Positions 9,153 through 19,175 of a stretch of 64,000 nt of DNA are shown piece after piece. How positions within the stretch are numbered: position 1 is the stretch's first letter; each line of letters begins with the position of its first letter. A program made the translations under genes and the position numbers. Origin of the DNA: Arenicella chitinivorans (lineage in GTDB: Bacteria; Pseudomonadota; Gammaproteobacteria; Arenicellales; Arenicellaceae); contig NZ_BMXA01000002.1 in NCBI RefSeq assembly GCF_014651515.1, forward strand, positions 372,001-436,000, given 5' to 3'. The notes below the pieces were generated by a model. That model had not been told where the DNA came from, did not search any database, and was given only the letters and a program-made list of their open reading frames with translations.

Positions 9153-10748
9153 ATGATTACCACTGCAAATATCACCATGCAATTCGGCGATAAGCCGCTG
9201 TTCGAAGATATCTCTGTCACGTTTGGTGACGGCAACCGTTACGGTCTGATCGGTGCCAATGGCAGCGGAAAGTCCACGTTTATGAAGATTCTTGATGGCT
9301 CGCTAGAGCCGACCGGAGGCAATGTGTCGATCACGCCAAATGAGCGCATCGGCAAGTTGAATCAGGATCAATTTGCCTACGAAGAGTACACGGTTGTCGA
9401 TACGGTGATCATGGGGTACCGCGAGCTGTGGGAAGTCAAACAAGAACGTGACCGAATCTACAGTCTGCCCGAGATGAGTGAAGAGGAGGGCATCAAAGTC
9501 GCAGAGCTGGAAATGGAGTTTGCCGAAATGGACGGTTACACCGCTGAAGCGCGTGCTGGTGAATTATTGATGGGGGTAGGCATTCCCATCGAGCAACATT
9601 TCGGGCCTATGAGCAAAGTGGCTCCGGGCTGGAAGCTTCGCGTATTGTTGGCGCAGGCGCTGTTCTCAGATCCGGATATTTTGTTTCTGGATGAGCCAAC
9701 CAATAACTTGGATATCCACACCATTCGCTGGCTCGAAAAAGTGCTGCAAGAGCGTAACAGTACGATGATTATTATTTCGCATGACCGCCACTTTTTGAAC
9801 GCGGTGTGCACTCACATGGCTGACCTCGATTACGGGGATATCAAGTTGTTTCCTGGTAACTACGATGAATACATGACGGCGGCGGAAATGGCGCGTGAAC
9901 GTTTGCACGCTGAGAATGCCAAGAAAAAAGCGCAAATCGCAGAATTGCAGACCTTTGTGAGTCGATTCTCGGCCAACGCGTCAAAAGCCAAACAGGCAAC
10001 ATCGCGTCAGAAGCAGCTGGAAAAAATTAAACTGGATGAAGTGAAACCGTCCAGTCGCGTTAATCCGTTTATCCGTTTTAAGCAAGACAAAAAGTTGTTT
10101 CGCAACGCGCTGGAAGTAGAAAACTTGACGATGGCTTACGATGCGCCGCTATACACCAATCAAACTTTTAATGTTGAGGTGGGGGAACGTATTGCGATCA
10201 TTGGTCAAAATGGCGCCGGTAAAACAACGCTGATTCGGAATTTGCTGGGCGAGGTTGAGCCGCAAGCGGGCACCGTAAAATGGTCTGAGAATGTCGAAAT
10301 CGGTTACTACGCGCAGGATCATGCTGATGACTTCGAGACGGAAATCAGTGTCTATGATTGGATGTATCAGTGGCGTAAAGCGGCTGAAGACGAACAATTT
10401 GTGCGCGGAGTGCTGGGGCAGATGCTGTTCTCTAAAGATGACATCAAAAAATCCGTTAAGGTGTTATCTGGCGGCGAGAAAGGGCGTATGCTGTTTGGCA
10501 AGATTATGATGCAGCGCCCCAATGTGATTATTATGGACGAGCCAACCAATCATCTGGACATGGAGTCGATCGAGTCACTTAATCTGGCGTTGGCAAATTA
10601 TGAAGGCACGCTCATTTTTGTGAGTCATGACCGCGAGTTTGTCAGCAGCTTGGCTAACCAAATTTTTGAGATCGAAGATGGCAAAATCGAGCGTTTCGTC
10701 GGCAGTTACGATGAGTTTCTGGCTAAAAAGGATGCGCAAGCAGCCTAG
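9153..10748 (+). CDS. ybiT: ABC-F family ATPase YbiT
   Basis: A 531-residue soluble protein with two ABC ATPase domains and no membrane part, as in ABC-F translation factors that act at the ribosomal E site. The first Walker A is GANGSGKST (34-42), the second GQNGAGKTT (about 350). The first signature reads [16 protein letters not shown] instead of LSGG, a known property of YbiT, while the second is LSGGEKGRM. Both Walker B motifs ([10 protein letters not shown] and MDEPTNHLD) and both SHDR switch histidines are present, separated by the charged P-site tRNA interaction linker (about 235-300). Length and local sequence match E. coli YbiT closely. It is followed after 22 bases by the hydrolase gene. 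Confidence 0.93.
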   Translation: MITTANITMQFGDKPLFEDISVTFGDGNRYGLIGANGSGKSTFMKILDGSLEPTGGNVSITPNERIGKLNQDQFAYEEYTVVDTVIMGYRELWEVKQERDRIYSLPEMSEEEGIKVAELEMEFAEMDGYTAEARAGELLMGVGIPIEQHFGPMSKVAPGWKLRVLLAQALFSDPDILFLDEPTNNLDIHTIRWLEKVLQERNSTMIIISHDRHFLNAVCTHMADLDYGDIKLFPGNYDEYMTAAEMARERLHAENAKKKAQIAELQTFVSRFSANASKAKQATSRQKQLEKIKLDEVKPSSRVNPFIRFKQDKKLFRNALEVENLTMAYDAPLYTNQTFNVEVGERIAIIGQNGAGKTTLIRNLLGEVEPQAGTVKWSENVEIGYYAQDHADDFETEISVYDWMYQWRKAAEDEQFVRGVLGQMLFSKDDIKKSVKVLSGGEKGRMLFGKIMMQRPNVIIMDEPTNHLDMESIESLNLALANYEGTLIFVSHDREFVSSLANQIFEIEDGKIERFVGSYDEFLAKKDAQAA

Positions 10749-10770
10749 TTTAAATGTCTAGCGCACGTCG

Positions 10771-11592
10771 ATGAAAGCGTTCGAAATAGGCACCAAGAAG
10801 ACGATACTTTTCTACCTGCACGGTTTGCGGGGACACGCGTTTGCGCAAAAGGCTGCACTCGAGCACATGGTGAAGAACCATGGTGTGAGCGTTATTTCGC
10901 TGGAGATGCCGGGGCACGGTGAGGACTCGTTTGAGGAGCACTGTATGGTGCCGGCTTATCGCGATCTGGTGGCGATGATCACGGATGAAGTTCGACGCCA
11001 ATCCAAAGATGCTGAGCAAGTTATCTTGATGGGTTACTCCTTTGGCGGTGCTTTGATGACGCTTGCTGCGGACGAATTGGAACAGGCGCAAGACTTTCAT
11101 CCCAACGTGGCTGGGCTGATTGGTATCAGTACCGCGTTTGATGTGGGGCACAATGTGCCGTGGTGGCAATTGTGGCTGGCTCGACTGATCGCGCCAATTT
11201 CTCGATTTTTGTTTTATAAGGTTCCAAACTACAGTCATTTGCTCACCATTCGCGAGATGGATATCAGCAAAATTTCGCCGCAGGCAGCGGTGCAGAAGTC
11301 CATCCACGAAGACGAGTTGGTGTATAAAGGGCGCATCCCGCTTAATACCTCGGCTCAAGTCTACTATACCGGTCTCGCTTCCTCTGCAGCTCTGGAACAC
11401 TTGTCTACGCGCGTGCTGTTATTGCATTCCTTGGATGATGAGATAGCGTTGGCGCCGGATCCAGCGAAAATGCCGTCGCACGTTAAACTGAAGCTGTTTA
11501 AAAACTTGCGCCACAATTGCATAGACGGCGTGGCGCGCGAGGCGGTTGTGGCGCGTAAGACCATTAGTCAGTTTATTGTGGATAAACTGTGA
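10771..11592 (+). CDS. Alpha/beta hydrolase
   Basis: A 273-residue cytoplasmic alpha/beta-hydrolase-fold protein. The oxyanion-hole segment FYLHGLRGH (about 14-22), the nucleophile elbow MGYSFGG (Ser at about 91), an acidic residue in LLHSLDDEIA (about 226-235) and a His in NLRHNCIDG (about 246-254) form a plausible catalytic triad. The sequence does not point to a particular substrate; lipase, thioesterase and carboxylesterase activities are all possible. It sits 22 bases after ybiT and 32 bases before the M48 protease, so it may share transcripts with both. Confidence 0.8.
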   Translation: MKAFEIGTKKTILFYLHGLRGHAFAQKAALEHMVKNHGVSVISLEMPGHGEDSFEEHCMVPAYRDLVAMITDEVRRQSKDAEQVILMGYSFGGALMTLAADELEQAQDFHPNVAGLIGISTAFDVGHNVPWWQLWLARLIAPISRFLFYKVPNYSHLLTIREMDISKISPQAAVQKSIHEDELVYKGRIPLNTSAQVYYTGLASSAALEHLSTRVLLLHSLDDEIALAPDPAKMPSHVKLKLFKNLRHNCIDGVAREAVVARKTISQFIVDKL

Positions 11593-11624
11593 CCTTTATT
11601 AATTAATTGCACCAGAGGAATTGT

Positions 11625-12821
11625 ATGCAAGCTGCCGATATTCGAAGTCTTGACGACCTGGCTCTTTATACGAAACTGATCGCACACCCAGATGTTGTGC
11701 GTGTGAACGACTTGATCGCGCGCCACGAGGCAGAAGGGCCGACGGGTATTCGGCGCAATTTGCTCTCAACGTCGGTGCGTCTCACGCGCAATATGGCGCC
11801 AGGCATCGCCGCGATGGCCGATGAATGTGTGGAGCGACTCGGTGTGCAATTGCCGCTGGAGTTGTTTGTGTACTCCAGCCCCCAGTTCAATGCTGCGTGC
11901 TTCAAGCCGGAGAATGATCGGCTGTACGTGATGTTTTCTTCCAGCTTGTTGGAAGGTTTTACCGATGCGGAGCTAAAGTTTGTGATGGGTCACGAGTTGG
12001 GACATCATGTGTACGACCACCATGCCGTCCCGATTGGCTATTTGCTGCGGGGCGAAACCAGGCCTGACCCTAAATTGGCACTGGAGTTGTTTACTTGGTC
12101 GCGTTACGCGGAATTGTCCGCTGATCGGGCGGGTGCGCATTGCGCTCATGATATGGACGCAGTGGCTAAAGCATTGTTCAAGTTGTCGTCCGGTTTGACT
12201 AGCAAGGTTGTGCAGTTCAGTTTGGACGACTTTGTCGCTCAAGTTGACGACATGATAGTGGACGACCAAGAGCCCGGTAAGGGGGCGCCGCAATCCGATT
12301 GGTTCTCGACGCATCCGTTCAGTCCCTTGCGCGTTAAAGCGCTTAAACTGTTTGAGGAGTCTCAGCTGTATGGCGGGCAGGTGTCGCGTGAAGACCTTGA
12401 AGTGGGGGTGCAGTCGGTCTTGAGTTTGATGGAGCCCAGTTATTTAGAAGCCAAAACCGACACCGCTGAATCGATGCGACGCTTGCTGTTTGCTGGCTTG
12501 ATCGCCGTGGCGGATGCGGAGGCGGGAATCTCCGAAGAAGAGCTGGATATTTTTAAGCAATACTTTGGTAAATACGCATTCAAAGACACACTGGATCTTG
12601 AGAAAACCAAAGCCACAGTGGAGAGGCGTAGTCGAGAAGTGCATCAGCGCGCGTCAAAAACACAGGCCATGCAGGTGTTGCGCGACCTGTGTGTTATGGC
12701 GCAGGCGAATGGTGGTGTGTTGCCCAGTGAACGGTTGGTACTGGAAGGTATTGCTCAAGAGCTACATATTCCGAGCACCTTCATTTGCCAGACAATCTGT
12801 GAAGAGCGTGACTTGGATTAG
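11625..12821 (+). CDS. M48 family metallopeptidase with C-terminal TerB-like domain
   Basis: The start at ATG 11625 is chosen because AGAGGA lies 5 bases upstream; a TTG at 11607 in the same frame has no ribosome-binding site. The 398-residue protein has an M48 zinc-protease core with HELGH at 123-127 and the third ligand in the AELSADRAG segment (Glu about 163). No signal peptide or transmembrane helix is visible, so it looks cytosolic, unlike HtpX or BepA. Residues about 287-398 form a helical region with AVADAEAGISEEEL and QANGGVLPSERLVLEGI, which resembles the TerB/tellurite-resistance fold in which acidic residues bind metal. The target is unknown. Confidence 0.85.
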   Translation: MQAADIRSLDDLALYTKLIAHPDVVRVNDLIARHEAEGPTGIRRNLLSTSVRLTRNMAPGIAAMADECVERLGVQLPLELFVYSSPQFNAACFKPENDRLYVMFSSSLLEGFTDAELKFVMGHELGHHVYDHHAVPIGYLLRGETRPDPKLALELFTWSRYAELSADRAGAHCAHDMDAVAKALFKLSSGLTSKVVQFSLDDFVAQVDDMIVDDQEPGKGAPQSDWFSTHPFSPLRVKALKLFEESQLYGGQVSREDLEVGVQSVLSLMEPSYLEAKTDTAESMRRLLFAGLIAVADAEAGISEEELDIFKQYFGKYAFKDTLDLEKTKATVERRSREVHQRASKTQAMQVLRDLCVMAQANGGVLPSERLVLEGIAQELHIPSTFICQTICEERDLD

Positions 12822-12951
12822 TCTGCGGCGTTCTTTAGATAAAAAACGAATAACTAAATATTTTTATAGTATTACTAATTATATGTTCGGCCACTTATAC
12901 TAATTAAAACGTGCCCAAACGCTTACAGCGTAACGTAAAGGGAAAATAAAG

Positions 12952-13638
12952 ATGAGTATAGAACTGGTTAAAACATTGTCTAAAACTGAGTCAAAATCAG
13001 AGCGGGTGTTTCATGCGGATGCCGACTTAATTGCGTTAAATCGTGAGTTCCAAAATAGTCGCCCCAGTGAAATCATGAAGTTTACGATCGAGCATGCGCA
13101 GAACCCGGTCATCTTTACAAATTTCCGTCCATTGGCCGTGGCGTTTTTGCATTTGGTTACGCAGCCGAAGAAGGATATCCCTGTAATCTGGGTTGATCAC
13201 GGCTTTAACACGCCTGAGACCTACCGCCATATTGAGCGTGTTGTTAACACGCTGGACCTGAATTTGCACGTGTACTCACCTCGCATGTCAGCGGCTCATT
13301 ATACTGCTGTGTATGGCCCCATTCCGCCGCTGGATACGCCCGAACACGATCGTTTTTCGGAGATCGTTAAGCTGGAGCCATTTAATCGTGCGATGGAGGA
13401 GTTGAAGCCGGATGTCTGGTTGAACGGTATCCGTCACGATCAAAATGCGCACCGCAAGAACCTGGATGTGTTCACTTTTGGGAGTCATGGAACCGTGCGC
13501 GTAGCCCCAATGTTTCACCTTACCGAACTTGATGTCGAAGAATACATTTACGATCGGGAGTTGCCAGACAATCACGATTACTTTGACCCCACGAAAGGCG
13601 AAGAGCACCGAGAGTGTGGCCTGTTGTTGCAGAAGTAG
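12952..13638 (+). CDS. Phosphoadenosine phosphosulfate reductase-like protein (CysH family)
   Basis: A 228-residue adenine-nucleotide alpha-hydrolase-fold protein of the CysH family, whose characterised members reduce PAPS or APS to sulfite with thioredoxin or glutaredoxin. Landmarks are IPVIWVDHGFNTPETYRHIE (about 75-94), GIRHDQNAHRKNL (about 161-173), and the catalytic Cys in the C-terminal RECGLLL (Cys 222). It has no pair of Cys-Cys motifs, so it lacks the 4Fe-4S cluster of APS-type enzymes. The usual serine-rich PP loop is replaced by TNFRPLAVAF, and the protein is shorter than E. coli CysH (244), so its activity should not be assumed. No cysD, cysN, cysI or cysJ is nearby. The 130-base region upstream is AT-rich. 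Confidence 0.78.
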   Translation: MSIELVKTLSKTESKSERVFHADADLIALNREFQNSRPSEIMKFTIEHAQNPVIFTNFRPLAVAFLHLVTQPKKDIPVIWVDHGFNTPETYRHIERVVNTLDLNLHVYSPRMSAAHYTAVYGPIPPLDTPEHDRFSEIVKLEPFNRAMEELKPDVWLNGIRHDQNAHRKNLDVFTFGSHGTVRVAPMFHLTELDVEEYIYDRELPDNHDYFDPTKGEEHRECGLLLQK

Positions 13639-13730
13639 TTTGGCTCGAAGCTGAAGTTTTTCCTCGACTAAAATAGCCGCTAAATGTAAGTTTCAGTCGC
13701 CCTTTTGTGCTGGTTTGATACACTAGCGCG

Positions 13731-14690
13731 ATGCTAGATAATGATAAACTACTCTTTGCCCTCAACAGTCGTGACGCTGTGTCAGGGACGGTCCTAGGGC
13801 AGCAACTTGGCGTATCTCGTGTTGCCATTCAGAAGCGTATACAGACTCTATCCGATAACGGCTTGCCGATCGACGCAGTGCCCGGTGTCGGCTACCGCTT
13901 GCCAGAAGGCGTGTCACTCCTCAGCGAGCAACAATTAAGCGCAACGCTCAATAATCAGTTGATTCATTCGGTAAGTTTGTTTCAGTCGATTGAATCCACT
14001 AACTCCTATTTGTTGACGCAACCGATCGACACCGGACGTGCGCGTCTTTGTGTTGCGGAGTCGCAGAGCGCTGGGCGTGGTCGCCGTGGTAACGAGTGGC
14101 TTTCTGCCCCGTACCGGAATGTGATGATGTCAATTAGTTGGGGATTTGAGCGCTGGCCTGAAACAATCACCGGCCTCGGATTGGCAGTAGCATTGGAGGT
14201 CGCCGAGTATTTGCGTGAATCATTCCATGTTGATGTCCAGATCAAATGGCCCAACGACCTAATGGTGAACGGGGCAAAGCTGGCGGGTGTGTTGATTGAC
14301 GTAGGTGGTGAGTCGACTGGTGCCTGCAATGTTGTTATCGGATTGGGACTCAATGTGCATCAGCCCGATTGGTCTCAGGGTGGCGCATACCAATGGCAGG
14401 ACCTCTCGGGGCTGGGCATTCGATGTGATCGTAACGAATTGGTCTCGGGGCTAGCTAACCGTTTGGTTAAGATGCTGTCGGATTTTGCGACTACTGGGTT
14501 TGCATCTCGAACCGCGCGCTGGAACAGCTTGTCAGAATACGCCGGGAAACGCGTGCGCGTGCTCGGTGTGGGTGACGAGCTTGAGGGCGTTATGCGTGGG
14601 GTCGATGAGATGGGTGCGTTACTGATTGATGTTGACGGTCAAGGTGTGTCTAGGGTAGTCGACAGCAATGTGAGTGTGCGTTTGTCGTGA
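13731..14690 (+). CDS. birA: Bifunctional biotin ligase / biotin operon repressor
   Basis: A 319-residue BirA with an N-terminal winged helix (about 1-60; GQQLGVSRVAIQKRI is the recognition helix region), so it probably also acts as a repressor. The ligase domain has the biotinyl-AMP loop GRGRRGNEW (115-123), KWPNDLMVNGAKLAGVLID (172-190, catalytic Lys 183 by analogy) and a C-terminal SH3-like cap. It attaches biotin to acetyl-CoA carboxylase carrier protein. No bio genes are in the window. Its stop overlaps the coaX start by 4 bases. Confidence 0.95.
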   Translation: MLDNDKLLFALNSRDAVSGTVLGQQLGVSRVAIQKRIQTLSDNGLPIDAVPGVGYRLPEGVSLLSEQQLSATLNNQLIHSVSLFQSIESTNSYLLTQPIDTGRARLCVAESQSAGRGRRGNEWLSAPYRNVMMSISWGFERWPETITGLGLAVALEVAEYLRESFHVDVQIKWPNDLMVNGAKLAGVLIDVGGESTGACNVVIGLGLNVHQPDWSQGGAYQWQDLSGLGIRCDRNELVSGLANRLVKMLSDFATTGFASRTARWNSLSEYAGKRVRVLGVGDELEGVMRGVDEMGALLIDVDGQGVSRVVDSNVSVRLS

Positions 14691-15418
14691 ATCTGCTGAT
14701 AGATATCGGAAACACGCGCACCAAGTGGTTGATGCTGGACGGCGGCGCCCCGCATGCTCGTGGGGTTTTGGGTAACCATAAACTGAAGGAGCTCGATTTC
14801 ACAGGGTTTCAAGTGTCTGCTTCGATTGCTTCCTGCGTTGCGAATGAGCGTGTCTTCAACGAGCTTGCACTACGTGTACGGGAACAGCTAGAGCTTGAAC
14901 TGCAGCGGGCAGTTGTCACTGATCGTCAAGGCCAGCTCCTGAACGCGTATCGACGGCGTGACCAACTGGGTGTTGATCGCTGGTTGGCGGCGATTGGTGC
15001 GCACAGTCTAATTCAAGATCGCCGATTAATTGTGGTCGATGCAGGCACGGCTGTTACGGTTGATCTGGTGACCGCTGATAATGTGTTCCAAGGCGGTGTG
15101 ATACTCCCAGGTATACGATTGATCCAGGAGTGTCTGACTGGGAATACGGCCGGGGTTGTGTCAGCGCCGAGTGATGTGCGCTCTGTAGTGGGTCGGACTA
15201 CTCAGGAGTGTGTGAATGCGGGTGCGCAATTCGGCGTGGCCGGTGCGATAGAGCGTTATATTAGAGAGATGACGGGCTGGTCTGGAGATGGCGGATCCGA
15301 CGTGCCATGCGTGTTAATGTGTGGTGGCGATGCTGAGCGATTGTCAGCCTTGTTGCCCATTGAGCACCGTGTGGAAGTTGATTTGGTTTTCAGTGGTCTG
15401 TCTGTGGTATTGTCTTAG
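14687..15418 (+). CDS. coaX: Type III pantothenate kinase
   Basis: CoaX phosphorylates pantothenate in the first step of coenzyme A synthesis. The 243-residue ASKHA-fold protein starts with a GTG inside the GTGA overlap with the birA stop, indicating coupled translation. The N-terminal LLIDIGNTRTKW is the phosphate loop, VVDAGTAVTVDLV the catalytic strand, and FQGGVILPGIRL a type III hallmark. The birA-coaX pair upstream of a SPOR gene and the tRNA-tuf array is also found in Pseudomonas. Confidence 0.94.
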   Translation: MNLLIDIGNTRTKWLMLDGGAPHARGVLGNHKLKELDFTGFQVSASIASCVANERVFNELALRVREQLELELQRAVVTDRQGQLLNAYRRRDQLGVDRWLAAIGAHSLIQDRRLIVVDAGTAVTVDLVTADNVFQGGVILPGIRLIQECLTGNTAGVVSAPSDVRSVVGRTTQECVNAGAQFGVAGAIERYIREMTGWSGDGGSDVPCVLMCGGDAERLSALLPIEHRVEVDLVFSGLSVVLS

Positions 15419-15458
15419 GCGTTAAAACCGTCGTTAACTCATGTTGGGAGCTTAATAG

Positions 15459-16163
15459 ATGCGATTCGCAGTCCTGTTTGCAGCCTGTCTGGTGTTGTTA
15501 AATGTTGTTGTGTTTTTATGGCCGAGTGGTGCTACTTATGCGCCGAATGTGCATGCCGCGCGACAGGATGTTAACCCGCATTTTATTCGACTGAATAAAG
15601 AGATTGAGGAGCGGTTCTACACCCAAGTGGCGGCGGCGGACGAAATCGTTCCAGCGGGTCAAGAAGTGCAGTTAGCCGCGATTTCAAAGCCTGGTGAAGC
15701 CTGCTACCGGCTAGGCCCTTTTATGCATCGGGAAAACTATGAATTGGCCCAAGCGGTATTGTTGAATGCCAATCTGGAATATCGGAAGTCCAAGCGAGCA
15801 AGTAAAAAATCGGATGTTTTTAGAGTCTTTCTTGGGCCTTATGAGACGAGGGAGCAGGTTGCTGATGCGCGTACTGATCTCAAGCGAAATAATGTATTGG
15901 ATCATTTCGTGCGTAAGCAAGATGACGGAAGCTACATTATTTCGCTGGGTATATACAGCACGCAATTGGCGGCGGATACCGCGGTTGATTTGTTTGATGG
16001 TAAATTGAGCGGTGTGCAAAAACAAAGTGAAGTGGTTGTCTTGCCAGAGAGTTTTTGGTTGCATTTTTCGATGACGGATCAACAAGTATCGAGGCTGCAG
16101 TTGTCTGCCATGGATTGGGGTGAGCAGTCTGCGAAGATGGGATTGTATCCATGTAATGCATAG
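15459..16163 (+). CDS. SPOR domain-containing membrane protein
   Basis: A 234-residue protein with an N-terminal membrane anchor (about 3-22) and a periplasmic region. Two SPOR-like stretches can be seen: CYRLGPFMHRENYELAQAVL (about 78-97) and YIISLGIYSTQLAADTAVDL (about 164-183); SPOR domains bind denuded septal peptidoglycan. It follows coaX by 40 bases with a GGGAG before the ATG, and it is the last protein gene before the tRNA cluster. A specific cell-division role is inferred from the domain only. Confidence 0.75.
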   Translation: MRFAVLFAACLVLLNVVVFLWPSGATYAPNVHAARQDVNPHFIRLNKEIEERFYTQVAAADEIVPAGQEVQLAAISKPGEACYRLGPFMHRENYELAQAVLLNANLEYRKSKRASKKSDVFRVFLGPYETREQVADARTDLKRNNVLDHFVRKQDDGSYIISLGIYSTQLAADTAVDLFDGKLSGVQKQSEVVVLPESFWLHFSMTDQQVSRLQLSAMDWGEQSAKMGLYPCNA

Positions 16164-16232
16164 CTTTTACTGCGAGGCAAAATTGGCAAAATTTAAATAC
16201 GAATAAATAATTGTTTTTTTTTGCAAGAATCG

Positions 16233-16261
16233 TTGTAATTCCGAGAGAGTCGCCATAAAAT
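16233..16261 (+). promoter_or_regulatory. Sigma-70 promoter of the tRNA-tuf operon
   Basis: TTGTAA and TAAAAT are separated by 17 bases, followed by a GC-rich discriminator (GCGCCACC), typical of stringently controlled stable-RNA promoters. The first tRNA begins 21 bases after the -10 box. Confidence 0.75.
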
Positions 16262-16282
16262 GCGCCACCTGAACGAGGTTAA

Positions 16283-16358
<76 letters not shown>

Positions 16359-16437
16359 TTCAGTATTTTAGATTGAATGTAAGCTCGCTGCTTCATTAGT
16401 TAAATTGCTAGAAGCGGGTTATCAGAAATTGATGTAT

Positions 16438-16522
16438 GGTGGGGTGGCCGAGTGGTTAAAGGCGACGGACTGTAAATCCGTTCTCTCTGAGTACGCTGGT
16501 TCGAATCCAGCCCCCACCACCA
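16438..16522 (+). tRNA. tyrU: tRNA-Tyr (anticodon GTA)
   Basis: An 85-base class II tRNA with long variable arm, acceptor GGTGGGG/CCCCACC, anticodon loop CTGTAAA, GGTTCGAATCC T arm and encoded CCA. Confidence 0.97.
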
Positions 16523-16617
16523 TTTACGTCAATGTCTTCTGTTAACTGATTGCAAGTAGTGATTTGATCTTGAGAGTACGGATCCGCCTCGATTGCCAGT
16601 AGTTCGGTTCCAGGTAT

Positions 16618-16691
16618 GCGGGTGTAGTTCAACGGTAGAACCTTAGCCTTCCAAGCTAATGATGTGGGTTCGATTCCCATCACCCGCTCCA
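16618..16691 (+). tRNA. glyT: tRNA-Gly (anticodon TCC)
   Basis: A 74-base cloverleaf with acceptor GCGGGTG/CACCCGC, anticodon stem TTAGC/GCTAA around CTTCCAA, and encoded CCA. U at position 73 is the usual glycine discriminator. Confidence 0.97.
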
Positions 16692-16787
16692 GTTTGTGAT
16701 GTCTTGCAAGTAAAGTGCTGGCAGCTCTTTTTGCAGGCTTTCCGCGAGTTTGCGAGATTTAGCGGCGGTGCGCCGGATAGAATTTCA

Positions 16788-16862
16788 GCCCACGTAGCTC
16801 AGGGGTAGAGCACTCCCTTGGTAAGGGAGAGGCCATCGGTTCAATTCCGATCGTGGGCACCA
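16788..16862 (+). tRNA. thrT: tRNA-Thr (anticodon GGT)
   Basis: A 75-base cloverleaf with acceptor GCCCACG/CGTGGGC, anticodon stem CTCCC/GGGAG around TTGGTAA, and encoded CCA. It is the last tRNA before tuf, as in the thrU-tyrU-glyT-thrT-tufB operon of E. coli. Confidence 0.97.
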
Positions 16863-16868
16863 GAACAT

Positions 16869-16897
16869 AGCCGGTTGAGTTGATCAACTGGCTTTTA
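16869..16897 (+). terminator. Hairpin with short T tract after tRNA-Thr(GGT)
   Basis: A 10-bp stem with one G:T pair (AGCCGGTTGA / TCAACTGGCT), a 5-base loop and TTTT. It looks like a weak terminator or attenuator that could lower tuf transcription relative to the tRNAs, or a 3'-processing barrier for the tRNA. Confidence 0.5.
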
Positions 16898-16934
16898 CGT
16901 TTAGCTTAACGAGTGTTTCGCTGGACGAATATTA

Positions 16935-16961
16935 TGCCGGAGGTGTATTGCACCTGCGGCA
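16935..16961 (+). other. Stem-loop in the tuf1 leader
   Basis: An 11-bp stem with one mismatch (TGCCGGAGGTG / CACCTGCGGCA) around TATTG, without a T tract. Together with the hairpins at 16869 and 17060 it makes the 267-base thrT-tuf spacer strongly structured. Confidence 0.5.
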
Positions 16962-17059
16962 TTAGTAGTTTTGCGGTTTGGTTTGTCATTGTCTTGTCAT
17001 GCTGATCTGCAATAAAGCACGATTGCCCTGTTTGAGATTGGGGTGGTGTGCAGAATGAT

Positions 17060-17076
17060 TACCGGCTGAGCCGGTA
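17060..17076 (+). other. Small perfect stem-loop upstream of tuf1
   Basis: TACCGGC and GCCGGTA pair perfectly around TGA, about 54 bases before the tuf start codon. No T tract follows, so termination is unlikely. Confidence 0.4.
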
Positions 17077-17129
17077 TCGTGTTTAGTTGGTAATTGTTTA
17101 ACGAAAGAACGAGTAGATAGGTTAATACT

Positions 17130-18314
<1,185 letters not shown>

Positions 18315-18331
18315 CGCGCTTATCCAGCTTT

Positions 18332-18374
18332 CGCACAACCCAATTGCCGCTAATCTGTGCGATTGGGTTGCGCG
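18332..18374 (+). other. Long-loop inverted repeat downstream of tuf1
   Basis: CAACCCAAT (18336-18344) pairs with ATTGGGTTG (18362-18370) and can extend outward with CGC/GCG after one mismatch. There is no T tract, so it may be an RNase or 3'-stabilising element rather than a terminator. Confidence 0.35.
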
Positions 18375-18454
18375 CGACTCAATTAATTCGTCGGCCAGAG
18401 TTTTGGTGTTCGGATAAATTAGTCAAGAAAGGCGCTGCGGGGCTGGATAATCTT

Positions 18455-18485
18455 GGTGTGCTAATGTATATTAGCGCACCTTTTT
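18455..18485 (+). terminator. Intrinsic terminator of the tRNA-tuf1 operon
   Basis: An 11-bp stem with one G:T pair (GGTGTGCTAAT / ATTAGCGCACC), a GTAT loop and TTTTT. It lies 141 bases after the tuf stop and 60 bases before tRNA-Trp. A second weak hairpin (ATCAGC/GCTGAT, 18507-18524, with TTTTT) follows. Confidence 0.87.
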
Positions 18486-18544
18486 GCGTATATGCAGTCT
18501 GTAAACATCAGCTAATTTGCTGATTTTTAATCAAATTTTAGTTT

Positions 18545-18620
18545 AGGCCAGTAGCTCAATTGGCAGAGCGACGGTCTCCAAAACCGTAGGTTGGGGGTTC
18601 GATTCCCTCCTGGCCTGCCA
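18545..18620 (+). tRNA. trpT: tRNA-Trp (anticodon CCA)
   Basis: A 76-base cloverleaf with acceptor AGGCCAG/CTGGCCT, anticodon loop CTCCAAA, GGTTCGATTCC T arm, G discriminator and encoded CCA. It sits just upstream of secE, as in many gammaproteobacteria. I see no convincing promoter between the tuf1 terminator and this gene. Confidence 0.97.
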
Positions 18621-18769
18621 CTAAATTAAAGTTTGTTTGCGTGTGTGGTTCCGTTTGCAGCGCGGTAATAAGTCAAACAGGCAAGATTTTCAGATTGAAT
18701 TCGAGAAATTCGGTCGTAAATACTCACGATGTCGTTTTTCGAAGCAATTAAAGAAGAGAAAAGTTAAAG

Positions 18770-19132
18770 ATGGATAAAGTCAAGGTAATCGCGTCGTTAT
18801 TGATTGCGGTCGGAGGTGTGGTTGGTTATTACCAGCTGCCTCAATATTTAGGCCAGGATGTATCGATTTTATGGCGAGTTGGCTTGCTGTTGGTGGCCTT
18901 GGTGGTGGCTGCTGTTGTGGCACTGACATCTGAATACGGGTCCTCATTCTTAGAGTTCGCGAAAGGTGCTCGAATTGAGCTGCGCAAAATGGTCTGGCCC
19001 ACACGCCAGGAAACCACGCAAACGACCATTATCGTATTGATCTTGGTGGTGCTGGTTGCGCTGTTCCTTTGGTTAATCGATATGAGTGTATTTGAAATTA
19101 TTTATGACTGGTTGTTAGGTGTGGAAGACTAA
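18770..19132 (+). CDS. secE: Preprotein translocase subunit SecE
   Basis: SecE is the clamp subunit that stabilises SecY in the translocon. The 120 residues include three predicted helices (about 5-24, 34-54 and 88-112), as in the E. coli form, and the conserved amphipathic segment ELRKMVWPTRQETTQTT (about 69-85) that contacts SecY. It starts 149 bases after tRNA-Trp with an AAGAGAAAAG purine stretch upstream, and nusG follows after 43 bases. Confidence 0.96.
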   Translation: MDKVKVIASLLIAVGGVVGYYQLPQYLGQDVSILWRVGLLLVALVVAAVVALTSEYGSSFLEFAKGARIELRKMVWPTRQETTQTTIIVLILVVLVALFLWLIDMSVFEIIYDWLLGVED

Positions 19133-19175
19133 TCTAGTCCACTAACAGTCCAGTGTCAGGAATAAAAGGTAAACA

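Noticed and set aside
18729-18767. Short 12-codon frame (ATG TCG TTT...) just upstream of secE
   Set aside because: Too short and without its own Shine-Dalgarno sequence; its purine-rich end is explained as the secE ribosome-binding site. Could be a leader peptide, but nothing supports that.
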